64,000 nucleotides of DNA from Amblyornis subalaris (lineage: Eukaryota; Chordata; Aves; Passeriformes; Ptilonorhynchidae): positions 2,480,001 through 2,544,000 of the forward strand of contig JACAXG010000055.1 in NCBI GenBank assembly GCA_018881555.1, written 5' to 3'. Within the stretch, counting starts at the first letter, position 1. The number at the start of each line of letters is the position of its first letter. The translations under genes were made by a program, and so were the position numbers. The notes under the pieces are model-generated. The model was not told the DNA's origin. It searched no databases and saw nothing but the letters and a program-made list of their open reading frames with translations. Shown here piece by piece: positions 12,534 through 23,445 of this stretch.

Positions 12534-15500
12534 AGGAATGCTTATTAACTTCATAAAACAATTACAATGAAACTGCTAAAATTATTTTTTATCTTAAAGA
12601 AGAAAAATCCCTTAGAAGACTTCCAATGTACAGTGGAAAGTAAACAATCCAATGAAAATATTTAAGAAATATAACAATAATCGATGAATAAATTGGTTAC
12701 GAGAAAAATATGCTTTAAAGATTCATGAATAAACGCAGTTAACTGAATCACTCACCATGACAATTAGCAAACCATGTCTGTATGAAAAATGTATTGTCAA
12801 ATAAATGTTTTGTAAGTGAAATCACTAAAAGACGCCGGCTCTTGTACAAAAAGGAAAGAAGGTTAATTGCTATTTTTAACTGAATTGAGGAATGTATTTT
12901 TTTCTCAGGAAGAATTTGATTTCTTACCTCAAGCTGCAGACTTGTTCCCTTTCAAAAGGTTGTAAAAATATTTTTTCAGCATTCAAAGGATGTCTTTCTG
13001 TGTCCCTTCCTCCCAGCACAAAAATAACAAAAACATCTAAAGTTCAAATGTTTAGAAAAATATTGCCCTGAGGTCTGAAACCAAATACAAGAAATTCCCC
13101 GCTGAAAGTATTTATTCTCCCTGCAAGATGGAAGCAGTGACAGGTGTATTTATTTTAAAGGGAAGGTGCCCCAGCCTGTCTCATCACAGCTAGCAGGAGA
13201 ACACTAACAACTTCAACTTCAGTGGAGAAGGAGACTCATCCGTTAAAGCAGTCCCTGTGTAAGGACTGATATCCCAGGAGTGACATCACAGGCACCCACT
13301 GCAGGTGGAGGAGCAGGGGCTTGCCAGGTTGGATGTCAGATCTACTGCTGGGTTATTTGCTTCTCTTTCTCAGAGCCTGGCAGTGAGCAAGCAGGACCAA
13401 CCCTAGCTTTGAAATCTCTGAGGAAGCTGCTAAATAGTCTGCTAATCCTTCTGATGGAGGCATTCGTTTCAGTGATGTTTGTCTCTTCCTAGATGACATT
13501 GACCCATCACGACCAAAATGGGAGCTGTGGTAGCTCTTTTGTGTCTGTGCTCGTTACCTTGGTTGCCTACCATATACACCTGTTGAGCACGAGCTGAAGC
13601 GTGGATGAGCAAATATGCTCTTAACATGTAATTTCTCATAGCAATTAGGGATATCCCCAGAGCTCCTTGATTTTGTGAGCTCTCCAAGCTTGCCTTCCCT
13701 GCTGGCTTAAGACTTCATGTTCAATTTATTTTGGTTTGCAGTGTATCATTTGTGCTGACATGGTTTGACTTGGTTTTGACATTGTATTATTGTCTTCCCA
13801 GCCTTGTGCTGCTGGCTGTGTGAGTGTCTGATGATACTCAGTGGCATGCAAATAAATAGACAATTACAGTTNGTGCAAACATCCATTGTATTTCACAATG
13901 TGCAGGCTCCGTACTTGATTTCCAAACATAAACATGTGTAAGTGGTTTCAATAAGCTGTTTTCTGAAAATACCCATTACTGTCAATCCCATGGAAAATAT
14001 CCATTTTAAATGTTTTTATTCTGCAGTCAGTGCTTCATTGGCCCAAAGATCTCCTTACCTGCTCGGGGGCTGCACTGTTCCTTCAGCATCACTCTCTCAT
14101 TTGGGTGCTTGCCCACAGACCTTGCACCCACCCCAGCAGATTAAAAGCTCAAACAGCTTTCCGTGTTATGTTTAATTTACACTTAAAAACTTACAAATTT
14201 TTGGTATATTTCAACCCATTTTTAGTGTGAGAATAATCACAATCCTTCCTTGTATGTCCCTACTGTGTATTAGATGATAAAGAATGGAGTTTTCTCAGTG
14301 TTTAAATATCCGGTCCCACACGCCAACAAGTTTTGGTGTCTTATTAACACTCTGAAGATGTGACACATGCCATTATATTCTCCATGCTGAATATTAGATG
14401 TCCTGGATCCATTATACAGGATCTATTTCTCTGCCTCTGTGCAGTGCTGCCTTCAGGCTTAATGAAAGTTCTCCAGGACTAAATTAGCCCAGTCCTTAGT
14501 CTGGTTGTCCCTGTAGGAAACATTCTTCTATGTATTGGTTTTAGCTCCTCCAAGAATCCTCAGTTTGTTTGGGGGTTTCCTATGTGTCGTAAAAAAGAGA
14601 AAAAAGGAAGCATTGATGACAGAGCTGAGAGAGCTGGGGAGTCAAGCCTGAGTTTCCACTAACACCAGTGGGCTTGCTGTGCTTGCTGCAAGTAGCTTTC
14701 AATCCCACAGCTACTCTCATCCATGCTAACAGTACGTTGTGTAGATTGAGAGTCACTTTATCTCATGGTTGCTTTTGGGTTTTTGTCCGATTGTCTCCTG
14801 TTTATAAAGTTAGTTCCAGGTGTTAAGGAACAGGAGACACCCTTCAGTGCTTTCCAGTCCCTCTCAGCATGACCAGGTGCTTGGTTATAGATCCTGCTGG
14901 GAAACTGGTCTCTAGCAGAAGCAGCTACATCAGTCTGAAGAGCACCTCCATCTGAAGGGGAGCACCTTTGCAGTCTCAGTACAAGCTGGATTTCAATAAA
15001 AGGAACTGTGAAACCACAGTGAGGTGGTGTTAAAATGAAGGACAGTCATGTACAAACACAATGTGGTCTTGCAAACAGACGTTCATGTTTCTTTCCTGTT
15101 AACCTAAGTTGAAAACAGGAGAGGTAGGATGCATGTGGTATAATGGTGCTGTTTTCCAGTAGATCCCATGATGTTTTCCCTGGCAAAAAATGTAGAAGAG
15201 AATCTGACTTTTCTGCATGGAGGGGCAGGTTGTTTTAGAGAACACTGCCAGGAAGCTGTAGTGTTTGGTGATGAGATTTAGGAAACAGACTGTATGAAAT
15301 TTCTGTGCATCCACCATAACTACATGGTACAGCCCATCTTTAAGCTGGTTTTATTCCTGGGCTTAGTGGCATTCAGCCAAATCTACTAATAAAACTTAAT
15401 GGATCAAATTACCTATTCCACATTCAAAAGTTGTACATGCTCAGAGAGATAGAATTAGAGCAGTTAAAGAAAGGCAGTTGATTGAAATGTGAAGTCAAGT

Positions 15501-15597
15501 GATTGAAGAGCTTTATAAACATTCAAGTTTCTCATTTCTGGAACACATCACAAGAAAGCTCACACAGGTCCTCTGGCCTGAAAATCCTGCTGCACAC
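12534..15597. other. Unique non-coding region
   Basis: No gene or repeat family is recognised. Positions 12540-12900 are A-rich. One isolated N lies at 13872. Frames in both directions are short and unsupported. Confidence 0.55.
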
Positions 15598-15632
15598 CCT
15601 GTTCTCCCTGTTCTCCCTGTTCTCCCTCTCCT
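15598..15632. repeat. 9-bp tandem repeat, about 3.8 copies
   Basis: The unit CCCTGTTCT is repeated head to tail three times, followed by a partial diverged copy. It is a small minisatellite-like run. Confidence 0.9.
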
Positions 15633-16579
15633 CTATTACGAGTATGTTTTTCACCTGCTGTGAGTAGGATCTTGGTTCATGAAGCTCAGCTTATTGACCA
15701 CTTTCCTCCCTACCTATCCATCCAGCTCTGTCTGCCTGAGAACAGGAGCTGATCTACTGATCTGGTCGTCAGTTCAAAGCAGCAATGAGACAGCTGGCTG
15801 AGACAAATGGCACTGACTGACTATCACTTGTCTATCACTCAGTAATCCGAGGTGGAAAGTGTATGGAGATGAAATAGAGATTTAACATGAAGGCAAAATT
15901 CACCTTAATCAAGCTATGTAAGAAAGCTGAAGAAGATTCAGGTTGGTCAATCAGAGAGAAGGCGCTTGGCTCAGAGAACAGCAGTCACAAGGGAAAATAA
16001 ACCCAGCATGGACAACTGAAAAAATGATGGAATTCAAGTTTTTAATCTAAACGTTACAAGGGGGTAGAAAAGACAGGACCAAAACACAAAGGAAAAATGG
16101 AGGAGAGAAGTGGGAAAAAGCACAGAAGAAAACTATATCCTCCTTGTAAAATAAACTGATGAGAACCAGAGTGACATACCCTTACGTGGAGATTTGCATC
16201 AGTTTGAGTAAGCTTATTTCAACATACCTCCAGTTAAACTGTCTGAACAGTTTGAACATGGAAGAGCCCCAAGAGACAAGAAAGCATGAAGGTGTTTTTA
16301 AACCTCCTGGTTCTGGATGTGATACTGAATCCAGTATACAGTGCTGTCCAGAAGTGCAGTGGGACTGAAAGTTTGTAGTGTGCAGGCGATCTTTCAACAA
16401 ACTAGTTGATTTCAGTATTTGGATTTTGAAGTAATATGTTAAAGTTTCCACTGTGCTTCATCTTAAATTCCCATCTCTGTGATAGAGTAGCAGAAAACGG
16501 AAAACCCTTCAGCAGAAGTCTCCAAGACTTGAATTCGAACAGAGCAATTCCATGCTCCTGCACTCCATTCCCTCCCCTT
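15633..16579. other. Unique stretch with a purine-rich segment
   Basis: No gene or repeat is recognised. Positions 16060-16135 are strongly purine-rich on the plus strand. Confidence 0.55.
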
Positions 16580-16861
16580 TCAGGTTTTCCAACCCATAAC
16601 ATAAAATTCAATAGTAATAGTTGTTCCTATAGCAGTCATTAACCACATCAAAGAAACAGAGTTTATTACTAAATAGGTGTTAGTTATAGAGAGGTTCACC
16701 GTGAATAATGAAATTCCAAGCACAGTGGCAGTAATGCTAATCTTTGTTTTGCAAATATTCCCCAAGGCCTTTTTCAGTAAAGAATCTAAACGTTCTTCTG
16801 TGAACATCAGGTCTTCTTTCATTTCTTCCTTCATTTTCCCTTCTGTTTTTATAGCCACCAT
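16580..16861 (-). other. Unassigned 93-codon ATG frame, possible small membrane protein
   Basis: A minus-strand frame opens with ATG immediately after an in-frame TAG and runs 93 codons to TGA. The predicted protein has a strongly charged Lys/Glu-rich first third (residues about 5-36, amphipathic pattern). Two hydrophobic stretches follow (about 41-58 and 64-89), with only a short tail after them. That layout looks like a small hairpin membrane protein. I do not recognise the family, see no promoter, and see no clear splice donor at its end. The opposite strand also has a 64-codon frame, and AT-rich DNA often yields hydrophobic translations, so chance remains the most likely explanation. Listed as a lead, not a gene. 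Confidence 0.15.
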
Positions 16862-17499
16862 CTATTTTTAATTTCCTAACTATATGCTTAACCTAGCGGT
16901 ATTGGTTGGAATTCTTTATGATGGGTTTGCAGGGTTAAGTTCAACAATTACAGACCCCAAAGTCCCAGTAATGTTGGTTTGGCTCTGTGAATGTGGTTGT
17001 TTATGCTGAAAAGCTTATTTTTTGAAGAAAGATCACTGTTCTATTGCCCAGCAGCTCACTGTTTCACTGAGAAATACAAAAGATTGAGTTCCCCTCAAAG
17101 GCTCCTCAAGGAGCTCTGCTCCTTCTTCCTGGGGAGGTGTTTGGCAGGGATCTTGGAAAAGGTAGGATCATATTCCCCACTTCCTTTCCCCCATGTACAG
17201 AGTAGATGGCTGTATGGAGGTGTATTTTTTGCAAAGACAAATAGCTGTGTAATATTGCTGTGCATTCTACAAAATCCTTAATGGCCTCTAGGATCAAGTA
17301 GATCTGTGTTGTCTAAAACTGGGGGCGGTATCCAAGACTTAAAATACTCTTCTATTTGTAGTCAGAAACAATATCAAAAGTGTAATATGAGGTTGTAGCC
17401 TCTGTTGATAGCTCGTTTTTAAACATTGTAATCTAGAAAAGGGGGCATAAAGGTTTGGGTATTTCAATTAGTATTCATATTAGATGGACTTTCTTACTT

Positions 17500-17720
17500 G
17501 ATCATAAAGTCACAATCAAAGCTTATGCATGGTTGCCTTTTGGGATATTGATCCATGGCCATGCAGGCAGCCTGGCAAAGCTTCTGTTAAATTAATGCAG
17601 CTTTCAAGAGTGACTGAGCAAAGGATTAATGTAGAAGACTGTTAATCAAATTAAGTGTTTCCTGAAATTCTCTAATAGGTTTTATGCACAAAGGAAACTT
17701 TGGTAAGAACTCATTATTAC
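17500..17720. promoter_or_regulatory. Possible conserved non-coding element
   Basis: A repeat-free segment with several TTAAT/ATTA cores, a TGCAT-type word and few low-complexity runs, resembling vertebrate developmental enhancers in texture. This is inference from appearance only; an alignment to other birds would decide it. Confidence 0.15.
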
Positions 17721-18539
17721 AACAGATATTATTTATTCTATTGTATTTCGTAATACCAAGTGGAAATTTGTTCTTTTCTTTAGTGAAGTCTGGTGTTCAA
17801 ACATTATAGCATGAAACCTGGAAAAAAGCCTGGATGTATGATGATTTCCAGCAGGAAAAGAGTAAGTGCAATGTGAACAAAAAGGTGAAATGGAGATTCA
17901 TCTCTTGTTTAGTCAGTCGGTCATATGTCATTTGGCACCATCACGACTATCTCCTGTTGACAGCAGAGTCACAGTCACCCTTGAGACATGAGTCTCCAAA
18001 ATTGCCCTCTGGCAGTCTGACACCCTTACAAGTTTTTGGGAACACTCTGGATTACCTGGATCCCAGTGGGATCTTCCAGTTCTGCTTCTCACCTCTTGTG
18101 TAATGTTAATGGACCATTCCTGATAATTATGTGTGGATTAACAGAGCTAGTAATGCTTGTCTGGTCTGGTAGGTGGATTAATTAAGTAATGCCTGTAAAG
18201 AAATGCAAAAATGAAAATACTATTCAAGTTCTAAATAGTAATATTTATGTTACCATAATCGTAGGTGGAGTATAGCGTTGCAGTGTGTCTGTGTGGGCAG
18301 AGACTGTGTGGGCCAAGGGGATGACTCAGATACATCACAACTTCTGAATTCACTGGGAGTTCTGGATGTTCGCTGCATACATGGGTGAGCTTTTCATGCA
18401 TGGCTTGAGGTATCGCAGCAGGTTCATCCTTTTATTTTTCTTTCTTAACTCCTAATTTGCAACGTTTACTCCAAGCCCTGTTNTGACCACTTTTTTCCCA
18501 GCCTCTGCAAACATACATTGGACTTAAAGAAAAAAAAAA

Positions 18540-18790
18540 TCAGATATATGTAATCAATATGCTGTTTGCATATAAGAAACCACTTATTAATTTTAAAGGA
18601 GGCTGTTTGATATCTGAATAATTCATAATATACATGAAGTTTATGTAACTTAACAATTACATATATCTGGGTCTGCGCTTGACAAGCCTGACTTATTTGG
18701 GCTGATAAATTACAGACTGCATTAAGTAATTGGAATGATTTAAGACTATTCTGCAGAAATGCAGCTGAGGGACATTACAGTAAGTCTTTT
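18540..18790. promoter_or_regulatory. Possible conserved non-coding element
   Basis: A repeat-free AT-rich block with clustered TTAAT, AATTA and GATTTA-type words around 18580-18760. It has the texture of a homeodomain-rich enhancer. No functional evidence is visible. Confidence 0.15.
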
Positions 18791-20319
18791 TATTTTTAAA
18801 GTGTATATTTCAAAAGCTTAAATTACTACCATAAATGCTGTTTTGAACTTTAACCATACAAGTAGGTCCGTTTTCAAAGAAAGCCGTTTATTTGTCTAGC
18901 AATAAACAATAATTTATGATACTCAATGTTGGTTTTCAATGACTCCCCAGCTCTTTGGCAGTGACATAATGCTGTTTAGTTGCTTTTGTAAAAAAGACTA
19001 CATCATTATCATTTCTGTTATTATGTGAGACAAAAATACTTCCTGTGTTTAAGATATAATGGTTTGAAGGTTGGAGGGAAGCCTGGGATTTATTTTGGTT
19101 TGAAAGCTCCTGTCTGTGGCAGAGGTCTTTTGGGTGACTTCACTGTGGTTATATGGAGGGCTGAAGGACAGATCCTTCTGCTGCTGAAGCATATCTGGTG
19201 AGATGGGATGAAATCTCAGCTCTTGGAGCATGTCTTCTCACAGTCCCACACACAGAGCATCCAGGGGATGGTGTATGTCTGGCTGTGGTTTCTGAGTGCT
19301 ATTTTAATGTCTGAGTGCTGGCATTTTTTTTTCTTTGATACGTAAACCACCTGATAAATTGCATCTTGAATGTATGCAGTATTTCTTAAGGTCAAGTTAC
19401 GCCACTGTGTAATAAAATACAATCAGTAACCATTGCAAGAAGCTGTAGGGTAGTGTATCATTTATCTTGAAACCTTCTGCTCTGAATAAGAATTCTGAAT
19501 TCACTTTTCAGTATAAATCGTGATCTCTCCTAGCTTCTGCCAGGGATACCATAAAGTATGTCATTACATTAATCAAAGTCCCAGCATCCTGGCATCCAAA
19601 CTATGAATTATTGCTGTAGTACAAATGCTCCAAAAAGAGTACCACATCTTATCCTAGCCTTGCTGAGAAGTGTGACATTTACCATGTGATGGCAGAGAGA
19701 GCAGGAGACTTTGTAGAAATGCTAATTAAGCTCTGTCTTTGGAGATTAGATTGATTTGATAAATACTCTTTAACACTTATTTATCTTTATTATATGCCCG
19801 TAAACCATCAATGACCCTTTTTAATGCTTTATAAATAAACTTATTAAATATTTCCTATGTACTTTCCAAATAGACTCATGAAACTCTTGAAGTTCACCAA
19901 AAAGATTTACAGACCTTGCTGCATAATGCAGTACTTGATATTATTATTTAAATTTTTTTTTAACACTTGAATAAGTGTTCAAAAGAGTTCAGGGGCAAAA
20001 TCAGACTTGTAATTTTTGGAGCCAAACCCTCCTCAAACTTTGGAAAAGACTGCTCCAGGATTTTCTGTGAGTGACTGGCCTCACAAATTAAGTCTCAGCC
20101 TTTTACTTCGTTTACAGGGAATTATCTTATTTAATTTGTGCAGAGAGCAGCTATGTTAAGCATTTACGTAGGCTCAGAAAGGATCAGAAAAACACAATAA
20201 TGTGTCTCTGCGTAAATATTTTTATGAACTGTGAGTAGACTGCATTAAAGATTAGGTAGGAAATACTTGATTAATTCATTTCTATATTTATGAGGTTCTT
20301 TCATGTGTTTGAAATGGAT
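18791..20319. other. Unique AT-rich stretch
   Basis: No gene or repeat family is recognised. Short frames near 19049-19422 on the minus strand have no domain. Positions 19730-19980 are especially AT-rich. Confidence 0.55.
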
Positions 20320-20765
20320 TACAGAGGGATAATACAGTGTCAGGAAAAAGCCAACATCAATTTGTCTAGAACAAATCATGTCAAAACAAAATTATTCCCT
20401 CCTTGGACAAAGGCGGGAGACTGTGGATAGAGGGAAAGCAAGGGACATCACATAAGGCTTTCAGTGCCATCTTACAAGGGGACCTCAAAGCAAGCTGGAG
20501 AGGGAAATCTCATCTAGGGGAAAGTGAGCACCAGCTCCAATAGCCATGCTCACAGAGTGAAGACTGTGGTTTAAGTTCCAACAAGGAACTCCACAAGGCA
20601 GTCCTGAGCCTAAAACTGCTCAGTGGTTTGAGCCGCCATCAATGGTANGGAGAACTAAGGAGGGTGCTCATAAAATCTACGTGTAACAAAGGAGCTGGAG
20701 GACAGGTTTAAACTTCAAACTGATCTTCTAAATTGGGACAAAATTCTGAGATATGTAGCATACAG
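20320..20765 (+). mobile_element. Old CR1/L3-type LINE, upstream part
   Basis: This is a plus-strand remnant of an old amniote LINE. 'ggcgggagactgtggatag' near 20413 and 'aggctttcagtgccatcttac' near 20454 match the region around the reverse-transcriptase active site. 'gaactccacaaggcagtcctg' near 20586 corresponds to the G-V-P-Q-G block, and 'ggacaggtttaaacttcaaac' near 20701 follows. It is heavily diverged with no frame left. The same element resumes at about 21505 after an unrelated segment. Confidence 0.6.
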
Positions 20766-21504
20766 CTTGGCAAATTTCTGTAACTATTTCTCCCAGCCTC
20801 CCTCTCCCAGCCACCAGCTGCACAGCACGTTGCTTGCCTTCCAGGCACAGGTGTCTTCTCTAGGTCCTCTTTCTAGCTCAGTTCTTCCAGGTAGGGGGCC
20901 TGTCTGCTCACAAAATAAACCCCAACTTGGCACTGGACCCATCACTTGGATTTCTTTATCCAGGCAGTGTGGTGAGTGGTGAGCTTGACTCTGCAGGAGA
21001 CTGACCAGAACGTGCTGAGCCAAAATGTTTGGAAACAAAATCAACCCCAGCCACAGCTTCTCTTCCTAATGAGTCCTGATGAGTTCCATGGACATTGTGT
21101 CATGTATTTCTCTTGTGCTTTTAAACCAGATATCTTTGTTATCCATATTCAGTTCATGCAATCCCTACCAGTACCCATGCTGCCTGTTTGGCTTGTCCAG
21201 TTTGTGTTCATATTTGAGCATTCCCCAGGTGCATGGCCTTCCATGCAGTGCCATGTGTGTCTGTGTAAACCTCTGTCAGTCTTTTCATACGCCACAGACA
21301 TCCAGCTGGGCAGTACAGGACCCAATTGCACAACTGCAGTATGTTTTTCAAGCTCCATAGCATTGCTGAACACAGCAGCAGCATCTGCTCTTGCAAAGCA
21401 CCAAGTATGCATAGGATCCTTCTCAGCTGTGACTTTGTTATACAAATAGTCCAAAATGTGGCAGCAGCGTTGTCTGGGTGGCAGAAAATGATGCAAGAGA
21501 TGCG
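20766..21504. other. About 740-bp segment splitting the old LINE, origin unknown
   Basis: This segment sits where about 120 bp of the LINE would be expected. It is richer in C and T, has long overlapping frames on both strands (157 codons plus at 20976-21449, 115 and 132 codons minus), and an AATAAA at 20913-20918. It may be an insertion of an unrecognised element, but I see neither LTR-type TG...CA ends with a target duplication nor a known protein motif. Confidence 0.35.
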
Positions 21505-21835
21505 GTGGTTTTCAAGCAGAACATGAGTCAGCAGTGTCATCATTCTCCAAAAAACAAAAGCAACCACCTTTGCAGGATGCACAGTCGTGATATATAAATA
21601 AGACATTAAATAAATACTGAAAGAAATGTGCCACAGAGAACTAGTGAAAACTTAGCTGGAGTAATCTCTCCAGATTTGGGCACTGCTCTTCCAGAAACAA
21701 GTGAGTTGCACTGGAGAGCAGCAAAGGCAAACAATAAGGCCAATTAGAGATTCAGAAAATGTGGTGTAATAGGAAAGCTTAAAAGAAAACTGGTTGTTTA
21801 GTCCAGTGAAGAGATGGCCCATGGAAGCCATGTGT
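21505..21835 (+). mobile_element. Old CR1/L3-type LINE, downstream part
   Basis: This continues the element at 20320-20765. 'gaacatgagtcagcagtgtc' near 21521, 'ccagatttgggcactgctct' near 21671, 'gagagcagcaaaggcaaac' near 21714 and 'ggttgtttagtccagtgaag' near 21792 follow the canonical order of the LINE region after the reverse transcriptase. The block equivalent to 'nglfsleK' lies close to 21795. It is degenerate and non-coding. Confidence 0.6.
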
Positions 21836-22860
21836 CACTTCACACCAGAAATCCATCCCCTTTTCTGCTGCCTCTCCCAGGATCAAGATGCTCTGTATCC
21901 CCCATAGGCTGGATAAGAAGCAATTTTGTAAAATGGAAAGAGGTGAAGAGGGTTTTATTTTAAAATACTGAAGCTTTGTGGGAGTGTGCTGGGGAACATT
22001 GCAGCATGTCCATCACTGGGTGATCCTGATAACAAGTCAAAGATGCCAGTGTGTTGAGAGTGATTTTAAGTATCATTGAACTTAATTGGATCTGGCAGAG
22101 ATTAGCCCATTTCTCAAAGACCTCTCTTTCCTCTCCACAGGAAAAGGAGCATTATCCTGAGCAAAACACTTGCTGTGTTACCAGTGCTTAAGTTGCTTTC
22201 GTATTTGTCCTGAGGCTTCTTTTCTTGGAGGAGAAGGCCATCCCAAAGTGAACTTTTAGTTTTTTAAAAAATTAGGATTTTGTCATTTTTATTTTCAAGG
22301 TGGTGTTTAAAAAATGAAGCTAGAAAGTGTAATTATCAATAGAATATTGGCATGTTAAAGGAATCTTCAAAATGTCGTGATTTTCAAGCTGACATTATTT
22401 TTTGTCGGACTTACTCATGTTTTTGAAAGGTTTTGAGTTGACGGGCTGCTAATCTGATACTGCATAGTCAACATAAAAAATCCATGGTCCCAGTGAAAAT
22501 TAGAGGCAGTATCACTGAGTAAGAACTATTTGTGTGTGACTTGGGTGTTTGCAGAATTAAACCCTTCTTTGCAAATTCCTAAGAACTGTCATCCGTGAAC
22601 CCCAAAGCAATTTAGAAACATTATTTAATGGTAAAAATCAACTTGGCTCAGGCCATAACTGAGTTCAAGCAGCTTTGTGGAGCTGGCTGCTTTTCAGTGG
22701 AGAAAAATAATCCCTTTGGAAAGCAATTGGGATGAATGTTTGTAGTATTTAGAGTGCTAAAACAAATTTAGGGCCGATATTCTTAGATCCACACTGGCAA
22801 CCATCTAAGTCAATGCACTGATTCAGTGAACCCTGTGTAACCCTGTCAGGGTTTATTCCC
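21836..22860. other. Unique stretch
   Basis: No gene or repeat is recognised. There is a good-looking splice acceptor (pyrimidine run ending in CAG) at about 22120-22140, but the sequence after it gives only a short frame ending at TAA. Confidence 0.5.
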
Positions 22861-23445
22861 TGTGGTAGGCACCTAGCTGGAGGCAGGTACCCACTGAAGC
22901 CACTCTATCCATCCCCTCCTCGGGTGGACACAGGAGACAAAATATAATGAGAGGCTCATGGGTCAAGATAATGACAGGGAGAAATCAGTCACCAGTTAGC
23001 ATCACAGGCAAAACAGACTTGACTTGGGAAAAAATTAATTAAATTTATTACCAGTGAGGAATAAACCCAATCGTCAAACATCTTCACCCCATGCCTCCCT
23101 TCTTCCTGGGCTGAGCTTCACTCCTGAATTGTCTGCCTCCTCCCCTCAGCAGCACAAAGGGATGGGAAATGGGGTTGTGGTCAGTTCATCGCATGTTGTC
23201 TCTGCTGCTCCTTCCTCCTCAAGGGGAGGAATCCACACTCTTTACCTGCTGCAGCATGGTGTCCCTCCCACAAGATACAGTCCTCCACAAACTTCTCCAG
23301 TGTGAATCATTCCCACGGACTGCATTTCTTCACAAATTGCTCCTGTGTGGGTCCCTTCCATGGGCTCAGTCCTTCAGGAGCAGACTGCTCCATCATGGGT
23401 CCCCTTTCACTTCACAGGGACCTTGGAGACATTGTTGGTGAATGT
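22861..23445 (-). mobile_element. Endogenous retrovirus LTR, minus orientation, 5' part missing
   Basis: Starting at 22861 with 'tgtggtaggc', the plus strand follows the reverse complement of a well-known bird LTR family whose 3' end finishes in ACCCACCACA. Landmarks are 'gaggctcatgggtc' near 22951, 'ggcaaaacagacttgacttgg' near 23009 and 'ccttcttcctggg' near 23097. At 23278-23410 there are about three degenerate units of a 44-bp internal repeat, each with a 'ctccagtgtg'- or 'ctcctgtgtggg'-like core. Similarity fades near 23445, and the expected TACA-type other end is absent, so this is a truncated solo LTR. No viral gene is present. Confidence 0.75.

Noticed and set aside
22118..22192. Strong pyrimidine tract plus CAG splice acceptor
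   Set aside because: The following frame ends in TAA after 16 codons and no donor or poly(A) signal fits an exon.
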